Assembly: GCA_016928835.1 (NCBI GenBank)
Contig: JAFGJW010000013.1
Location: 1-33,132, forward strand
From: Candidatus Woesearchaeota archaeon
Lineage (GTDB): Archaea > Nanobdellota > Nanobdellia > Woesearchaeales > GW2011-AR15
Direction of reading: 5' to 3'
Length of the DNA stretch: 33,132 bases
Shown: piece after piece, positions 16,243-27,010 of the stretch
Numbering within the stretch: position 1 is the first letter of the stretch
How the letters are laid out: each line of letters opens with the position of its first letter
Program-made: the position numbers and the translations under genes
Notes under the pieces: model-generated
Database searches by the model: none
Told to the model about the DNA's origin: nothing
Seen by the model: only the letters and a program-made list of their open reading frames with translations

Positions 16243-17769
16243 CTAAGAATATGCTCCCAATAATTCGCCAACATGGTAATAATCCATGTTGAATTTACTT
16301 ACATAACCAACAATCAGTCCTTCTCGTTGAAGAGTTATTAATTCGGTTTTGATGCTTGCTTCAGGTACGCCTTCTGCAGAAATCTGGAAAGACATAATAA
16401 TAATTTTAGGTATCCCCTCGCTTCCATATCTTTCTTTAATTCGCCTGACAAGATCATACCCTTTCATATTTCCGGGACCTAGATCGATATCAACGAGCAT
16501 TGCATCAGGAAGTGAGCTGGTGTTTTCCGCAAAATCTAAAAATTGTTCTCCGCTCACGAAATAGCCGGGATATCCATTATCCGGTCCTGACTCTTTATCC
16601 TGAACACCATATAGTCCATATCCTAATAGCTTGAGATGTGTGGCATACAATAAGCCAAGTTGATCATTTATTACTGCAATCTTCAGTTTTTTATTAGGAG
16701 CACGAATCTCATGAATCTTAAAGACATCTTCAAGAGTATGCCCGATTAATGGTCCGGTGAAAGCATGAGGAACGTCTCCAATCTCTCGAGCTTGTTGTTG
16801 AGTCAGATAATCATCACGTTTTTCAATTATTGCACACTGGTTGATAATAGGTTGAATTAATTCCGTGTACCTTCCCATTAACCTATTCCAATAATTTCTA
16901 TCTTTTTGAATTAGGTTAGGCAATGTGTAAACGAAGAATTTCACAGTTTTCCTATCCATTCTTTCAGCTTTTCGAAAAAATAGCTCACGGCGCCTATAAT
17001 CCAAGTATTCCATAAACCCATTTCGAATAGCAATTTGATTTGGTGTTTCAGCTTCGAAACCTTTTAGGTTTTCCATTAGGTAAGTAAAGACCACATGTGT
17101 TCTTAGCAATCTGCCAAATCTCACGGTTTTTTTGCCATCTCTTTCAAAGGTGCCATGCAATAAGAACCAGATATCTTTTTCGGAAAAATTAAAATTCTCA
17201 AATAACTGTTTTACCCGAGGCATCTGAAAGTGCCTGGAAATGATTCTATAACTTTCAGCGTCGCAATCTGATACTCTTGCTGCCTCCAGCTGATCTAAAA
17301 GGTCACTTAGCACCAATTCTATTTGTGTATTGAGTCTTTCATAAACCATAGGCTCTTCTGTCCCTTTATTGGCTAAAAAGAGAACCCTTAAATTTTTTTC
17401 TTCTGCAGCTTGTTCAATTCTTTGGATTGAAGTCCTGGGCGACAAACATTCTATTTCCAGTGTTTCCCCTAAATAATTTATTTGGGCACTAATGTAAGGT
17501 GCCTCTTCTCCAATCTGCGGCGGTTTATACACGGTACCATCATGACTGAGAAATAAGAAGGGATACCTTCCACTTGCAGTTGCCAAATCTACAAGTCCTT
17601 CAAGAGTTGCAGCATTACGATTGCTTAAATAACGCCACCACTTTTGATGGAGACTGTTAGCACTTTTTCCAGCAGATGATTCTGGAAGCTCAGTAGTTAA
17701 GAAACAATAATCCAGTATTTTAAGGCGCTTAACTAACTCTTCTGAATTTTTTCCAGTTCTTCTTACCAT
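16243..17769 (-). CDS. Response regulator receiver domain fused to an unrecognised N-terminal region
   Basis: I place the start at ATG 17769 (508 residues), because a strong TATA box is centred ~26 bases upstream, making the mRNA leaderless. GTG at 17778 is the alternative. The last ~137 residues are a receiver domain: LKIAVINDQ with acidic D379, phosphoacceptor D437 in LVDIDLGPGN, S470 in IIMSF and K502 in VSKFN. The first ~370 residues are soluble, charged and helical in the middle, and I recognise no fold. A histidine kinase partner is not in the window. The nearby Cache-HAMP receptor lacks a kinase domain. Confidence 0.8.
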   Translation of the reverse strand: MVRRTGKNSEELVKRLKILDYCFLTTELPESSAGKSANSLHQKWWRYLSNRNAATLEGLVDLATASGRYPFLFLSHDGTVYKPPQIGEEAPYISAQINYLGETLEIECLSPRTSIQRIEQAAEEKNLRVLFLANKGTEEPMVYERLNTQIELVLSDLLDQLEAARVSDCDAESYRIISRHFQMPRVKQLFENFNFSEKDIWFLLHGTFERDGKKTVRFGRLLRTHVVFTYLMENLKGFEAETPNQIAIRNGFMEYLDYRRRELFFRKAERMDRKTVKFFVYTLPNLIQKDRNYWNRLMGRYTELIQPIINQCAIIEKRDDYLTQQQAREIGDVPHAFTGPLIGHTLEDVFKIHEIRAPNKKLKIAVINDQLGLLYATHLKLLGYGLYGVQDKESGPDNGYPGYFVSGEQFLDFAENTSSLPDAMLVDIDLGPGNMKGYDLVRRIKERYGSEGIPKIIIMSFQISAEGVPEASIKTELITLQREGLIVGYVSKFNMDYYHVGELLGAYS

Positions 17770-17787
17770 GTAAGGCACGGGACTACA

Positions 17788-17799
17788 TTTTATATAAAA
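17788..17799 (-). promoter_or_regulatory. TATA box of the response regulator gene
   Basis: A near-symmetric TTTTATATAAAA lies on the - strand about 26 bases before the ATG at 17769. This supports leaderless transcription starting at that ATG and a start four codons shorter at the N-terminus than the longest frame suggests (M4, not the GTG). Confidence 0.6.
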
Positions 17800-17805
17800 A
17801 TATTA

Positions 17806-17824
17806 CTAAAAAATAAGAAAAATT
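17806..17824 (-). terminator. T-tract terminator after dnaK
   Basis: Read on the - strand, two T-rich tracts (TTTTT and TTTTTT) follow within a few bases of the dnaK stop codon. They lie between dnaK and the TATA box of the response regulator gene, as expected for an archaeal terminator ending the chaperone operon. Confidence 0.55.
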
Positions 17825-17828
17825 GTAA

Positions 17829-19712
17829 TTATTCCTCCTCCTTCTCATCATCAACAACTTCTGCATCAACTACCTTTTCTTTATGCTTTCCTTTCGTATT
17901 TTTCTTTGTCTCTGTTTCTGCCCCTGCTTGCTGTTGTTGCTTTGCTGCCTGCTCCTGCGCCACTTTCTGGTAAAGTTCGGTTGACATTGCCTGCACTTTC
18001 TTGTTTATCTCTTCCAGTTTTTTCTTTATCTTTTCTATGTCTTTTTTATCAGGTTTCATAAGCTCCTTTAACTCGTCAATCTCTCTCTTTACTTCTTTTA
18101 ACTTACTTTCTTCCACCTTATCTTTGAATTCATCAAATAGTTTTTCGGTGCTGTAAATTAATGTATCTGCTTGATTAATTATCTCAACTTCTTCTTTCCG
18201 CTTTTTATCTTCTTCAGCGTGCTTCTCTGCCTCTTTCTTCATTTTCTCTATCTCGTCCTCATTAAGCTTCTGTGAGGCTGTTATCTTTATACTCTGCTCC
18301 TTACCTGTTCCAAGGTCTTTTGCAGTTACATGTACAATGCCATTTGCGTCAATGTCAAATGTTACTTCAATTTGTGGTATGCCGCGTGGAGCAGGCGGAA
18401 TTCCAATAAGGTCGAACTGACCCAGCAATTTGTTGTCAGCAAACATAGGTCTTTCGCCCTGTCCAACTCTTATTGTGACAGCAGTCTGGCTGTCTGCTGC
18501 TGTTGAAAAAATCTGCGATTTTTTTGTTGGTATTGTAGTATTCCTTTCAATTAATGTTGTGAACACTCCTCCAAGTGTCTCAATACCAAGCGAGAGCGGA
18601 GTCACATCCAACAACAAGACATCTTTCACCTCTCCAGCAAGCACTCCGCCTTGAATTGCAGCTCCTTGTGCAACGCATTCCATAGGGTCTATGCCTCTTT
18701 CTACTTTTTTTCCTATGGTGTCTTCAACAAATTTTTGCACAATTGGCATTCTCGTAGGACCGCCAACTAAAACGATTTTATCAACCTCATCTGGTTTTAA
18801 TTTAGCGTCCTTTAACGACTGCATTAAGGGTGTCCTGCACTTCTTTATTATTGGCTCGATCAATTGCTCAAGTTTTGACCTTTTTAATTTTAATTCAAAA
18901 TGCTTCGGCCCTTTGTCGTCTGCAGTGATGTAGGGTAAATTTATTTCTGTGTCAAGCACTGTTGAAAGTTCAATCTTGGCTTTTTCTGCAGCTTCTTTCA
19001 ACCTCTGCATGGCAACAGGGTCTTTTTTCAAATCAATTCCTTCTTTTTTATTAAACTCGTCAACAAGATAATCAACTAGGATATTATCCATATCAGTACC
19101 ACCAAGCTGGGTGTCGCCTGAAGTTGATTTAACCTCAAATACTCCTCCTCCAAATTCCATTATAGTGCAATCTAATGTGCCTCCTCCTAAATCAAAAACA
19201 AGTATCTTATGATCCTTCTCAGCTTTGTCCAAACCATAAGCTAGACTGGCAGCTGTTGGTTCATTGACAATCCTTACAACCTCAAGTCCGGCAATCTCTC
19301 CTGCATCTTTCGTTGCCTGTCTTTGGTTATCATCAAAATATGCAGGCACAGTAATAACTGCTTTTTCCACTTTATCTCCAAGAAATGCTTCCGCATCTCT
19401 CTTGATCTTTTGAAGTATGAAAGCAGAGATCTCCTGAGGAGTATATTCTTTGCCATTTATCTTATACTTGTGCTTAGTTCCCATCTTCCTCTTTGCTGCA
19501 GTTATTGTCCTTTCCGGGTTAGATACAGCCTGTCTTTTCGCAGGTTCTCCTACGAGGAGTTGGCCGTCTTTGGCAAAAGCCACCACGCTTGGAAATGCTT
19601 TTCCATAGAGGCTTGAACCTTCTGCACTTGGAATAATCCTAGGTCGCCCCGCCTCTAAAAATGCAGCTGCGCTGTTGGAAGTGCCTAAATCAATACCAAT
19701 TATCTTACTCAT
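17829..19712 (-). CDS. dnaK: Hsp70 chaperone DnaK
   Basis: This 627-residue bacterial-type Hsp70 binds unfolded polypeptides in an ATP-driven cycle. The nucleotide-binding domain begins [13 protein letters not shown] (IDLGTTNS-type phosphate 1), with [32 protein letters not shown] and FDLGGGTLD. The linker is [19 protein letters not shown]. The substrate domain and helical lid run to a Q-rich, charged tail ending [14 protein letters not shown], close to the usual EEVD-like bacterial tail. The ATG overlaps the preceding gene (ATGA). It is the last gene of the grpE operon. Archaeal dnaK genes are known to derive from bacteria. No dnaJ accompanies it here. Confidence 0.98.
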   Translation of the reverse strand: MSKIIGIDLGTSNSAAAFLEAGRPRIIPSAEGSSLYGKAFPSVVAFAKDGQLLVGEPAKRQAVSNPERTITAAKRKMGTKHKYKINGKEYTPQEISAFILQKIKRDAEAFLGDKVEKAVITVPAYFDDNQRQATKDAGEIAGLEVVRIVNEPTAASLAYGLDKAEKDHKILVFDLGGGTLDCTIMEFGGGVFEVKSTSGDTQLGGTDMDNILVDYLVDEFNKKEGIDLKKDPVAMQRLKEAAEKAKIELSTVLDTEINLPYITADDKGPKHFELKLKRSKLEQLIEPIIKKCRTPLMQSLKDAKLKPDEVDKIVLVGGPTRMPIVQKFVEDTIGKKVERGIDPMECVAQGAAIQGGVLAGEVKDVLLLDVTPLSLGIETLGGVFTTLIERNTTIPTKKSQIFSTAADSQTAVTIRVGQGERPMFADNKLLGQFDLIGIPPAPRGIPQIEVTFDIDANGIVHVTAKDLGTGKEQSIKITASQKLNEDEIEKMKKEAEKHAEEDKKRKEEVEIINQADTLIYSTEKLFDEFKDKVEESKLKEVKREIDELKELMKPDKKDIEKIKKKLEEINKKVQAMSTELYQKVAQEQAAKQQQQAGAETETKKNTKGKHKEKVVDAEVVDDEKEEE

Positions 19713-20044
19713 TGTACATCACCTTCAATTGTTTCAAATTTCATAAGCATTAATGCCCCCTCGATAACCAACCTTTCAGGGATTGTATCATCAGTCTGAG
19801 GATTTATTATTTGGCATATCTTCTGTGTCATGCCAAGCGGAATACCAATATTCAATGAAACATCGAAAACCCTGTCTATTCCAATATGATATAGTAATGC
19901 TGCGCTCTCCACAAGTGTTTCATCAATCTGTTTTCCTTTAGAGTTATCAATTGCTAACTTCTTGAATTCAAGTGCACGCTTGAACTCTTCTTCATTAAGA
20001 TGTGTTTTTAGATATTCTTTGATTTTATCTTGAAGCGGTTTCAT
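19709..20044 (-). CDS. Degenerate HD-like small protein in the dnaK operon
   Basis: This 111-residue, largely helical protein contains [17 protein letters not shown] (about 45-61), which mirrors the AALLHDIG core of HD phosphohydrolases. The catalytic His-Asp pair is replaced by Tyr-His (Y52, H53), so hydrolase activity is unlikely. The end ([15 protein letters not shown]) resembles the last HD helix. The resemblance is weak and comes from pattern only. It overlaps its upstream neighbour and dnaK by 4 bases each, so its output is probably matched to DnaK. A binding or adaptor role is a guess. Confidence 0.6.
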   Translation of the reverse strand: MKPLQDKIKEYLKTHLNEEEFKRALEFKKLAIDNSKGKQIDETLVESAALLYHIGIDRVFDVSLNIGIPLGMTQKICQIINPQTDDTIPERLVIEGALMLMKFETIEGDVQ

Positions 20045-20340
20045 TCTTCTTTATTATCTCGTATTTCTTGGACTCTTTGAGGCGTGAGGATTTCTCTCTC
20101 TTCTTTATTTGTCTGCCTGTGAGGTATTATTTCAGTTACTTCCAGTAATTTGACAAGCAGATTTATATCTATCTCACTCCTATTTTTCACGCTTCCGAGT
20201 GCCTCATACAAGCTTTGGTCAGTTGTGATTAAGTCATAAGTGGTATCTTTGCATGCAATTAATGTGTGTAATTTTTCATTTCCGCATAAATATCTCAGTA
20301 TGGCTTCTGGCTTCAGGAATACCTTTTCTTTCTGTATCAT
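20041..20340 (-). CDS. Small protein of the chaperone operon, possibly PIN-like
   Basis: This 99-residue protein has a segment VFLKPEAILRYLCGNEKLHTLI followed by DLITTDQSLYEALGSV, which resembles the start and second helix-strand unit of PIN domains. The first catalytic aspartate would be replaced by lysine (K12), and the protein is shorter than a full PIN domain (~130), so it is unlikely to be an active nuclease. The C-terminal third is charged. It overlaps both neighbours by 4 bases. The PIN link is tentative, and hypothetical protein is the safe call. Confidence 0.55.
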   Translation of the reverse strand: MIQKEKVFLKPEAILRYLCGNEKLHTLIACKDTTYDLITTDQSLYEALGSVKNRSEIDINLLVKLLEVTEIIPHRQTNKEEREILTPQRVQEIRDNKEE

Positions 20341-20930
20341 TTTAGTTCCTCAATTAAGCCCTTGATTCCGAGTATTTCTTCCCAATCTTGTTCATACCCA
20401 AGTTTTTCATATTTTAGGATTTTACCTAATTCTTTTTGGTCTGGAACAAGCTCTTCAAGCTGTGCGCCCACAAGAGTTTTTCCACCTGATTTGAGGTATG
20501 TTGCATACTGTCTTATTGATTCTGGATCATTTGGATTGAGGAAATAATTGAGATGAAACCAGATAATAAGCTCTTCGCCATAATCCTTGCAGTTCATGGC
20601 AACCCTGCATTCCAAGGGTTTAACCTCATGTATGCTGCATCCCTTCTTAGGGTTAAAAAACACGCACTGCCCAAACGGCAGGTTATCTTTTTTATTTGTC
20701 TTAGGCTTCCACAGTGTGGTATGGAATTTTTCCTGGCTTTCAAGATATTTCTCTTTTAATTTATCCTGGCTGATTTTTAGGAATTTGGCAATTCTTTCCA
20801 AATCCTCCTCAACCAGGAACCCACTGCCGAACTTGCAGGCATTCTCACATCTTTCGCATCGGCACGGCTCGCCCAATTCCAATATATTTTTAAGTGGGGT
20901 ATTCTTGTGTATCATCTTATATCTCTTCAC
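20337..20930 (-). CDS. YkgJ-type cysteine-cluster protein (zinc or iron binding)
   Basis: This 197-residue protein matches the YkgJ family layout: CRCERCENACKFGSG (C23, C25, C28, C32), a DLERIAKFLKIS helix, then FGQCVFF (C89), GCSIHEVKPLECR (C98, C108) and MNC (C114). Eight cysteines in this arrangement are known to bind metal or an iron-sulfur cluster. The reaction, if any, is unknown. The GTG at 20930 overlaps the grpE stop (GTGA). ATG at 20915, five codons later, is an alternative start. Its tight coupling to grpE and dnaK suggests a link to protein quality control, perhaps redox related. Confidence 0.85.
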   Translation of the reverse strand: MKRYKMIHKNTPLKNILELGEPCRCERCENACKFGSGFLVEEDLERIAKFLKISQDKLKEKYLESQEKFHTTLWKPKTNKKDNLPFGQCVFFNPKKGCSIHEVKPLECRVAMNCKDYGEELIIWFHLNYFLNPNDPESIRQYATYLKSGGKTLVGAQLEELVPDQKELGKILKYEKLGYEQDWEEILGIKGLIEELK

Positions 20931-21376
20931 TCGCTGATTTTAACTTTTGAATGCCTAAGCACCCTATCCTTAAGCATATAACCTTTCTGTAATTCTTCAA
21001 GTACTGTTTCTGATTCTTTGTCTGATTTTTCTTTTAACAATACCTCATGTTTATATGGATCAAATTTCTGTCCTGCAGCATCAATAGGTTGAAGACCCTC
21101 CTGTCTTAAGATAGTTAAGAGCTGTGAGTAGAGCGGCCTAATTTTCTGCTCCGTTTCCTTATCTCTCATAGCCTGCTCAAAGCTGTCCAGCAAGGGCAGG
21201 AATTTTTTTATCAACTCAGCGTTGGAATAGGTTATATGGTGTGAAAATTCTTTTTCAACCCTGTTCTTATAGTTGATGAATTCTGCCTGGACTCTTTTTA
21301 AAGTATCTGTGATATCATCAAGTTGTTGCTTTAAAGATAGTTTTTTTGCTTTTGTTTTTTCTGGCTTTTTGCTCAT
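20927..21376 (-). CDS. grpE: Nucleotide exchange factor GrpE
   Basis: This 149-residue GrpE releases ADP from DnaK. The N-terminal half is a long helix (KKLSLKQQLDDITDTLKRVQAEFINYKNRVEKE), followed by KKFLPLLDSFEQAM and the C-terminal beta domain (LQPIDAAGQKFDPYKHEVL ... GYMLKDRVLRHSKVKIS). All of this is typical. A short GGTGATC lies before the ATG at 21376. It leads a run of five overlapping genes ending with dnaK. The 84-base gap upstream carries the likely groEL terminator, so a separate promoter for grpE is possible. Confidence 0.97.
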   Translation of the reverse strand: MSKKPEKTKAKKLSLKQQLDDITDTLKRVQAEFINYKNRVEKEFSHHITYSNAELIKKFLPLLDSFEQAMRDKETEQKIRPLYSQLLTILRQEGLQPIDAAGQKFDPYKHEVLLKEKSDKESETVLEELQKGYMLKDRVLRHSKVKISE

Positions 21377-21400
21377 GCGCGATCACCATAAAAAGGGTAC

Positions 21401-21418
21401 AAAAAAGCTTCTGCTTTT
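21401..21418 (-). terminator. Hairpin with T-run between groEL and grpE
   Basis: On the - strand AAAAGC and GCTTTT pair around a 4-base loop, and the second arm runs into T6. It starts about 42 bases after the groEL stop and about 25 bases before the grpE ATG. It may end or attenuate transcripts from the upstream hsp20-groEL genes. Confidence 0.5.
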
Positions 21419-21460
21419 CTGTATTCAAAAAATAAAATATTTTGTTTGACTTGCAGCTAA

Positions 21461-23095
<1,635 letters not shown>

Positions 23096-23102
23096 TCATC
23101 AC

Positions 23103-23366
23103 CTATTTGACTATTGCAAGTACATCTTTCATTTCCATAATAAGATGTTTCTTTCCATCTATCTCAACTTCCTGTCCGCCGTAACTTTCATAAACAACAA
23201 TGTCCCCTGCTTTTACTGTGACTTCTTTGCCGTCTCCAACTGCCACTACCTCTCCTTGCACTGTTTTCTCTTTTGCGGAGTCTGGTATATATATACCTGA
23301 TTTTGTTTTATTTTCAGCCTCTTTTGGTTTTATCAATACTCTATTACCAAGTGGTTTTATTTTCAT
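23103..23366 (-). CDS. groS: Co-chaperonin GroES
   Basis: This 87-residue GroES, shorter than the ~97 usual in bacteria, has [44 protein letters not shown]. The mobile loop that contacts GroEL is [12 protein letters not shown], and the tail ends DVLAIVK. A GAGGGGTGA ribosome binding site precedes the ATG. It lies 13 bases after cdc48 and 10 bases before groEL, so it is cotranscribed with both. Confidence 0.97.
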   Translation of the reverse strand: MKIKPLGNRVLIKPKEAENKTKSGIYIPDSAKEKTVQGEVVAVGDGKEVTVKAGDIVVYESYGGQEVEIDGKKHLIMEMKDVLAIVK

Positions 23367-23379
23367 TTTTCTTCACCCC

Positions 23380-25515
23380 TCAACCGAAATAGTTTTGTCT
23401 AAATTTCTCTTTTTTTGATTTTTCTGATATGGTCTCAAGCGCCGTATCAAAATGTTTCTTGGAAATTTTTACTCCTTTTTTAGTCTTTGCTTTTGCTTCC
23501 CTTATTGCTTCCATGCCTGCTTCCCTGCATATTGCTTCAATATCTGCACCGCTTTTGCCATCAGTTTTTTCTGCATATTCTGATAAATCAATGCCATTTT
23601 CCAAGGGCATCTTTCTTGTATGGACTTTAAATATCTCATGCCTTGTGTCCTTGTCTGGCAAAGGAATACCTATCTTAAGATCAATCCTCCCTGGTCGCAG
23701 CAGGCTTGGATCAATCAAATCCGGGCGATTGGTTGCTGCAATTACTACTACTTTTTCTAACTCTTCTATCCCGTCTAGCTCTGTTAGCAGCTGATTCACC
23801 ATTCTCTCTGTTGCATCACTTGAATGTGATCCTCTGATTTGTGAGATTGAGTCAAACTCATCAAAAAATATGATTGAAGGAGCAACCTGTCTAGCTTTCT
23901 TGAATATTTCTCTTACATGTTTTTCAGACTCACCAACCCATTTACTTATTAGCTCAGGGCCTTTAACAGAAATAAAATTCGCATTTGCTTCATTTGCAAT
24001 TGCCTTTGCTAAAAGTGTCTTACCTGTGCCGGGCGGTCCGTATAATAATATGCCTTTTGGCGGCTTTATTCCTGCATTCTTAAAAAGCTCCGGTTCAATA
24101 AGCGGCCACTCTATAACCTCTCTTAACTGATTTTTTATATCTTTAAGACCGCCAATATCATCCCATTTTGTTTTTGGCCGCCTGATAAGTACTTCCCTCA
24201 TAGCGCTAGGCTCAACTTTTCTAAACGCAGCCATAAAGTGCTCCATCTTAACATTTATCTTTTCCAGCACGTTGCTTGGGACTTTTTCTTCAATTGTCTT
24301 CAGACTTGGTATATAATTCTTGAGGGACTTCATCGCAGCTTCTTTGCAGAGCACTTCCAAATCTGCTCCTGTATATCCAATAGTGATTTCAGATAATTTG
24401 TTTAGATCAACGTCTTTTGCAAGGGGCATGCCTCTAGTATGTATCATGAGAATCTCTTTTCTTGCCTTGGCATCAGGTACATTAATAAAAATTTCCCTGT
24501 CAAATCTGCCTGGTCTTCTTAGAGCAGGGTCCAATGAATCTGGTCTATTTGTTGCTGCAATTACAACAACTTGCCCTCTTGACTTCAGGCCATCCATTGA
24601 AGAAAGGAGCTGTGCAACAATCCTTCTCTCCACCTCGCCCGTAACTTCTTCTCTTTTTGGTGCGATTGCATCGATTTCATCAACAAAAATAATGGAAGGT
24701 GCATTTTTCTCGGCCTGCATGAAAATATCTCTAAGACGCTTTTCTGATTCACCATAGAACTTGCTCATTATCTCGGGTCCGGCAATTGAATAGAAATTTG
24801 AATCTGTCTCAGAAGAGACTGCTTTTGCGAGCAAGGTCTTGCCAGTTCCTGGCGGACCAGACAAAAGGACGCCTTTTGGTGCTCCGATTCCAAGTCTTTC
24901 AAAGACTTCAGGATGTTTCATTGGCAGTTCAATCATCTCTCTTATTTGGTCAATTTCCTCATCTAGTCCACCTATGTCTTCGTAAGTTACTTCTGGGATT
25001 TTTAGTACATCCTCACTGACAGGTGTGTCCAAGACTTCAATAGTTGTTAGATCAGATACCTTAACATAACCTTTTGGATTAACACCAGTAACAACAAAAT
25101 GGAGGGTTGTTCCCAGCACGTCAATAGCGAGTTTCTGGTTTTTTATAAGTGGTTTTTCATAAAGCTTTTGTTTGAAATATTGCTGCGGGTTACCTCCAAA
25201 TTTTATCTGTTCTGTTGGAGCAAGGGTTATAGTCGTAGCGTTTTTAGCATCAACTTTTTTGAGCTCAACTTCGTCGCTTAAGGAAGTGCCGGCATTGAAC
25301 CTGATTACACCATCAATCCTTATAATGTCAAGATCTTCGTCCTCATGCCGAGCCCGCCATACTATAGCAACTGCTTCCCTTTTCCCTTTTATGGAGATAA
25401 CATCTCCTGCCTCTAGTTTAAGTTTGTGCATATTATTAGAGCTGATTCTAGCAATAGCTCTTCCAACATCCATTTGGATTGCTTCTGCAACATTAAGTTT
25501 AATTGATTCTGCCAT
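23380..25515 (-). CDS. Cdc48/VAT-type double AAA ATPase
   Basis: The product (711 residues from ATG 25515) is an unfoldase related to Cdc48, p97 and archaeal VAT, feeding substrates to degradation. After an N-domain (about 1-180), D1 has Walker A GPPGTGKT (220-227) and Walker B IIFVDEID (275-282). D2 has GPPGTGKT (493-500) and IIFFDEFD (548-555). Both keep the ATNRPD and arginine-finger regions (RRPGRFD, LRPGRID). The frame extends to TTG 25524, but that codon lies between the htpX stop and the ATG, and no ribosome binding site favours it. It lies 12 bases downstream of htpX. Confidence 0.97.
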   Translation of the reverse strand: MAESIKLNVAEAIQMDVGRAIARISSNNMHKLKLEAGDVISIKGKREAVAIVWRARHEDEDLDIIRIDGVIRFNAGTSLSDEVELKKVDAKNATTITLAPTEQIKFGGNPQQYFKQKLYEKPLIKNQKLAIDVLGTTLHFVVTGVNPKGYVKVSDLTTIEVLDTPVSEDVLKIPEVTYEDIGGLDEEIDQIREMIELPMKHPEVFERLGIGAPKGVLLSGPPGTGKTLLAKAVSSETDSNFYSIAGPEIMSKFYGESEKRLRDIFMQAEKNAPSIIFVDEIDAIAPKREEVTGEVERRIVAQLLSSMDGLKSRGQVVVIAATNRPDSLDPALRRPGRFDREIFINVPDAKARKEILMIHTRGMPLAKDVDLNKLSEITIGYTGADLEVLCKEAAMKSLKNYIPSLKTIEEKVPSNVLEKINVKMEHFMAAFRKVEPSAMREVLIRRPKTKWDDIGGLKDIKNQLREVIEWPLIEPELFKNAGIKPPKGILLYGPPGTGKTLLAKAIANEANANFISVKGPELISKWVGESEKHVREIFKKARQVAPSIIFFDEFDSISQIRGSHSSDATERMVNQLLTELDGIEELEKVVVIAATNRPDLIDPSLLRPGRIDLKIGIPLPDKDTRHEIFKVHTRKMPLENGIDLSEYAEKTDGKSGADIEAICREAGMEAIREAKAKTKKGVKISKKHFDTALETISEKSKKEKFRQNYFG

Positions 25516-25527
25516 TATTATCAATTT

Positions 25528-26373
25528 TCATAATTTTAGTGAGTTAAGTTTTTCAACTCTCTTGCTTATCGGAGGGTGTGTTGAAAATAAATTTATTAGT
25601 GCCTGGCCGCTGAAAGGATTAACAATAAATAAGCTTGCTGTTGCTTCATTGCCTTTAGCCATTGGACGTAATTTAGTACCCTGTTCTAATTTAAGTAAGG
25701 CATTTGATAATCCCTTATGATTATGCAAGAGCCTGGCTGCCGATTCATCTGCAATATATTCCCTTGATCTTGATATGGCTAATTGAATAAGTGTTGCTAT
25801 TATTGGTGTGAGTACTGCAAGGACCAATAATTCTATACCGCTGCCTCCTCTTCTGTCCCTGCTGTCATACCCTCCAAATATTGCAGTCCATCTTGCCATT
25901 GCGGCAACATAGGAAATCACCCCTGCTATGGCTGCTGCAATAGTGGCAATCAAAGTATCCCTGTTCTTAATATGACTTAATTCATGAGCTATTACTCCTT
26001 CAAGCTCCTCTTTGTTCAGTAAATCAAGAATTCCCGTTGTGCATGCTACTGCAGAATTTTTCGGGTTCCTGCCTGTGGCAAAAGCATTTGGATTAGCAGA
26101 GTTTATGATATAGACTTTAGGCGTAGGTAAATTTGCCTTTCTTGCGACCTCTTTAACTATAGAATATAATTCTGAACCCCTTTCAGCTTGTCTTGCTCTG
26201 TACATAGCAAGGACAATTTTGTCAGAAAACAAGTACACAATAAAGTTTAAAGACAATGCAAGTATTAATGCAATAGTAAGTCCAGTGGTGCCACCAATAA
26301 ATTGACCTACAAAAAGCATTAGTCCTGTTAAGGCTCCAAGAAGGAGCACTGTTTTTAATTGGTTTTTTATCAT
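25528..26373 (-). CDS. htpX: HtpX-type membrane zinc protease
   Basis: This 281-residue M48 family protease has two N-terminal membrane helices (about 7-27 and 30-50), then HELSH (130-134), with Glu131 as the catalytic base and His130 and His134 as ligands. The third ligand is Glu205 in SREYIADESA, and further hydrophobic segments lie near 143-165 and 180-200. HtpX degrades misfolded membrane proteins. A GAGGAAA site precedes the ATG at 26373. It sits 32 bases after hsp20 and 12 bases before cdc48, within the stress operon. Confidence 0.95.
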   Translation of the reverse strand: MIKNQLKTVLLLGALTGLMLFVGQFIGGTTGLTIALILALSLNFIVYLFSDKIVLAMYRARQAERGSELYSIVKEVARKANLPTPKVYIINSANPNAFATGRNPKNSAVACTTGILDLLNKEELEGVIAHELSHIKNRDTLIATIAAAIAGVISYVAAMARWTAIFGGYDSRDRRGGSGIELLVLAVLTPIIATLIQLAISRSREYIADESAARLLHNHKGLSNALLKLEQGTKLRPMAKGNEATASLFIVNPFSGQALINLFSTHPPISKRVEKLNSLKL

Positions 26374-26405
26374 GCTATTTCCTCTTTTAAATAGAAAATT
26401 AAAAA

Positions 26406-26876
26406 TTATTTAACTTCTATCTTTTTCCTCTTATCTCTTTCTTCTTTTGTCTTTGGAATCTTAATCTCTAAAACTCCATTCTTGTATGTTGCATCTGCTT
26501 CATCTGCTCTTACATTAGCTGGAAGAGCAAAGCATTTGTAGAAACCTCTGTAGCTCCTTTCTAATCTGTATATGCCCTTCTTTTTGTCCTCTTTTTCCTG
26601 TTTTTTCTCAACCTTGACTTCTAGCATGTTGTCTCTTACATTAATGCCAATCTCCTCCTTGCTGACACCAGGCATCTCAAGTGTAGCAATAACAGCATTG
26701 TCTGTTTCCCACACATCTGAAAGAGGTTGTCTGTAGTTACTTATCTCTATATCCTTTGATTCTGGTCCGGTTATCATTCTCCTGCTGTCATATGGACCAT
26801 AGAAGTTCTCAAACATCCTGTCCATTTCTTCTTGCATCCGCCTCATCTCGCCCCACAATGTCCATCTGCGTGCCAT
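26406..26876 (-). CDS. Small heat shock protein (Hsp20/alpha-crystallin)
   Basis: The start is ATG 26876 (156 residues), which sits 7 bases after GGAGGTG. A longer frame starting at GTG 26885 would begin inside that site. The N-terminal arm (MARRWTLWGEMRRMQEEMDRMFENF) precedes the alpha-crystallin domain, with PLSDVWETDNAVIATLEMPGVSKEEI, the SYRGFYKCFALP strand and the KNGVLEIKIPK A-x3-nGVL motif. The tail has an IEV anchor like the I-x-I motif. It prevents aggregation of unfolding proteins and heads the - strand stress cluster, divergent from a winged-helix regulator. Confidence 0.96.
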   Translation of the reverse strand: MARRWTLWGEMRRMQEEMDRMFENFYGPYDSRRMITGPESKDIEISNYRQPLSDVWETDNAVIATLEMPGVSKEEIGINVRDNMLEVKVEKKQEKEDKKKGIYRLERSYRGFYKCFALPANVRADEADATYKNGVLEIKIPKTKEERDKRKKIEVK

Positions 26877-26916
26877 ATATACCACCTCCTGCTCTATATA
26901 AAAGCACCCCTTAATC

Positions 26917-26933
26917 GTTGACTTTAAGTCAAC
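26917..26933. promoter_or_regulatory. 17-bp palindrome at the head of the stress cluster
   Basis: GTTGACTT and AAGTCAAC flank a single central T as a perfect inverted repeat. It lies between hsp20 and the divergent regulator gene, about 41 bases upstream of the hsp20 ATG and 78 bases upstream of the regulator ATG. It is the most obvious operator for the adjacent winged-helix protein. Confidence 0.6.
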
Positions 26934-26957
26934 ATAGTAGATGTAAAATTAAGCTAG

Positions 26958-26965
26958 TATTTAAA
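26958..26965 (-). promoter_or_regulatory. Candidate TATA box for the hsp20 cluster
   Basis: Read on the - strand this is TTTAAATA. A start about 26 bases downstream, near 26936, would place the palindrome at 26917-26933 directly over the beginning of the transcript. A second TATA-like element (26895-26903) is only ~20 bases from the ATG, too close to leave room for the ribosome binding site. Confidence 0.4.
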
Positions 26966-26979
26966 GTTTTCGGAAAAAA

Positions 26980-26987
26980 TTTATAAA
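26980..26987 (+). promoter_or_regulatory. TATA box of the winged-helix regulator
   Basis: TTTATAAA is centred about 27 bases before the ATG at 27011, and no ribosome binding site lies between them. This predicts leaderless transcription of the regulator gene. Confidence 0.65.
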
Positions 26988-27010
26988 TTGATGTAATATA
27001 ACCTTATACA

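Noticed and set aside
23429-25281. Open frames on the + strand opposite cdc48
   Set aside because: Antisense shadows of a conserved two-domain ATPase. No promoter or ribosome binding site evidence.
26895-26903. TATATAAAA as the hsp20 TATA box
   Set aside because: Only about 20 bases from the ATG. A transcript from it would begin at or past the start codon and exclude the strong GGAGGTG site.
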